Assembly (NCBI RefSeq): GCF_025766255.1
Contig: NW_026516680.1
Location: forward strand, 248,001 to 312,000
Length of the DNA stretch: 64,000 nucleotides
Direction: 5' to 3'
Origin: Zychaea mexicana
Taxonomy: Eukaryota > Mucoromycota > Mucoromycetes > Mucorales > Lichtheimiaceae
Shown here in pieces: positions 63,201 to 64,000 of this stretch. Numbering within the stretch: position 1 is the stretch's first letter; every line of letters starts with the position of its first letter. The position numbers and the translations under genes are program-made. A model generated the notes under the pieces. It worked only from the letters and a program-made list of their open reading frames with translations, was not told the origin of the DNA and made no database searches.

Positions 63201-63679
63201 ATGCCATCCATCACAATAAGCTCCAATGAAAAAGTGTTGCTCCAAGATCATGCGAGTACCACGACTGTCTGCGAAAATGAGGTATGATGAAGTCTCGCAC
63301 ATCATGCAGACCGGGCACTGCTGAGTCCGTTTCCTATGGATGCAGAATTATATTTTAGCATATTCACCCGTGTACATCGTAAAAGATCAAACAGGGTGGC
63401 GAAGAAGAACGGTTGACATTGCGAGATATTGCCGAGGAAATTGTTGCCAAAGAGCGGTTAAAGACATGGAGAAAGGCCAAGAAACACTCGAGTAGTGCGA
63501 CTGAAAAACAGCAACAGCAACAACAACGAGGAGGAGGAAAGGGAAATCGATCCAAATCCGTAGCACTTGTCGGTGCCATCATGGAATATTTAGCAAGAAG
63601 ACGACAACGTCGAAGCCATCAGCCACTACGCGAAGATAAAGATTCCATTACTGCTGCAGAATCTACATCATTGCTTTAA
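63201..63679 (+). CDS. Small basic protein of unknown function, two exons
   Basis: Exon 63201-63281 starts with ATG (MPSITISSNEKVLLQD) and ends at a GTATGA donor. Exon 63395-63679 follows AACAG and continues in phase as GGEEERLTLRDIAEEIVAKE. Total 121 residues, with an amphipathic helical segment (EEIVAKERLKTWRKAKKHSS), a poly-Gln/Gly/Lys linker and a C-terminal SVALVGAIMEYLARRRQRR. No known domain. It is divergent from the Sec7-protein gene and followed 231 bp later by another plus-strand start. Confidence 0.6.
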
Positions 63680-63910
63680 AACAGCCTTTTCTAGCTGTGA
63701 ATAACGATTAAAAGCCTCTACCATATGCTATAGTAGATTGCCATAGGCCCCATATATCGCCAATGTTGATTTGCATGGATGGACAAGTGAATACATTTTT
63801 CGTAATTGATCACCCGACAAAGTGTTCACGGCATATACTTTTTTTCTTCTTTTGCATTTGTTTCATATCAGTATACTAATAACAACAACAACAACAACAA
63901 GACGAAGACG

Positions 63911-64000
63911 ATGGAAGAACAAAGAACAAATGGAAATTACCATCCGCCCACACAAACACGCATGGCAGGCGGTGCAACGTCAACTCCAACTCATGGATCA
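63911..64000 (+). CDS. 5' end of a gene cut by the window edge
   Basis: An ATG after an ACAACAACAA-rich leader opens a frame to the window end (begins MEEQRTNGNYHPPTQTRMAG). Thirty codons, low-complexity, family unknown. Confidence 0.5.
   Translation, partial: MEEQRTNGNYHPPTQTRMAGGATSTPTHGS

Overview
The window looks like nuclear DNA of a filamentous, early-diverging fungus, most likely Mucoromycota (inference). Genes are intron-rich with short GT-AG introns. Recognisable products are fungal: GH3 beta-glucosidase, a Chs4/Skt5-like chitin synthase activator with a CaaX end, Sfc1 carrier, TAN1, Spc24, MCT-1/Tma20, pantothenate kinase, a WDR81-type BEACH protein, HET-domain proteins and a Crypton tyrosine recombinase with a GCR1_C tail.

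Left arm (1-14,400) is accessory and mostly decayed. It holds a 22-bp tandem array, then about 3.1 kb of AT-rich mitochondrial-plasmid-like DNA (a broken phage-type RNA polymerase and a broken membrane-protein gene), then two unrecognised ORFs. Next comes a 3.9-kb element (5274-9160) bounded by imperfect inverted repeats. It carries two convergent genes: a DDE transposase ending in a chromodomain, and a CRESS-DNA-type Rep (HUH endonuclease plus superfamily 3 helicase). This pairing is the most unusual thing in the window. After it lie a decayed spliced gene, a frameshifted acidic/poly-Q gene and a HET pseudogene.

Middle (14,400-27,700): a protoglobin gene, an intact ten-exon short-chain dehydrogenase, Tma20, an intact HET-domain gene, and a decayed second short-chain dehydrogenase. 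Large gaps here show no supported gene.

Right arm (27,700-64,000) is ordinary, gene-dense chromosome: WDR81-like BEACH/WD40, PanK, GH3, TAN1, Sfc1, Chs4-like, Spc24, then a gene-poor stretch with a truncated gene fragment and a hairpin, a Crypton abutting a type-B carboxylesterase, a large Sec7/PH protein, a small unknown gene and the 5' end of another gene. No tRNA, rRNA or CRISPR was seen. All homology calls come from reading motifs by eye; splice structures were built by hand from GT-AG sites and phase.
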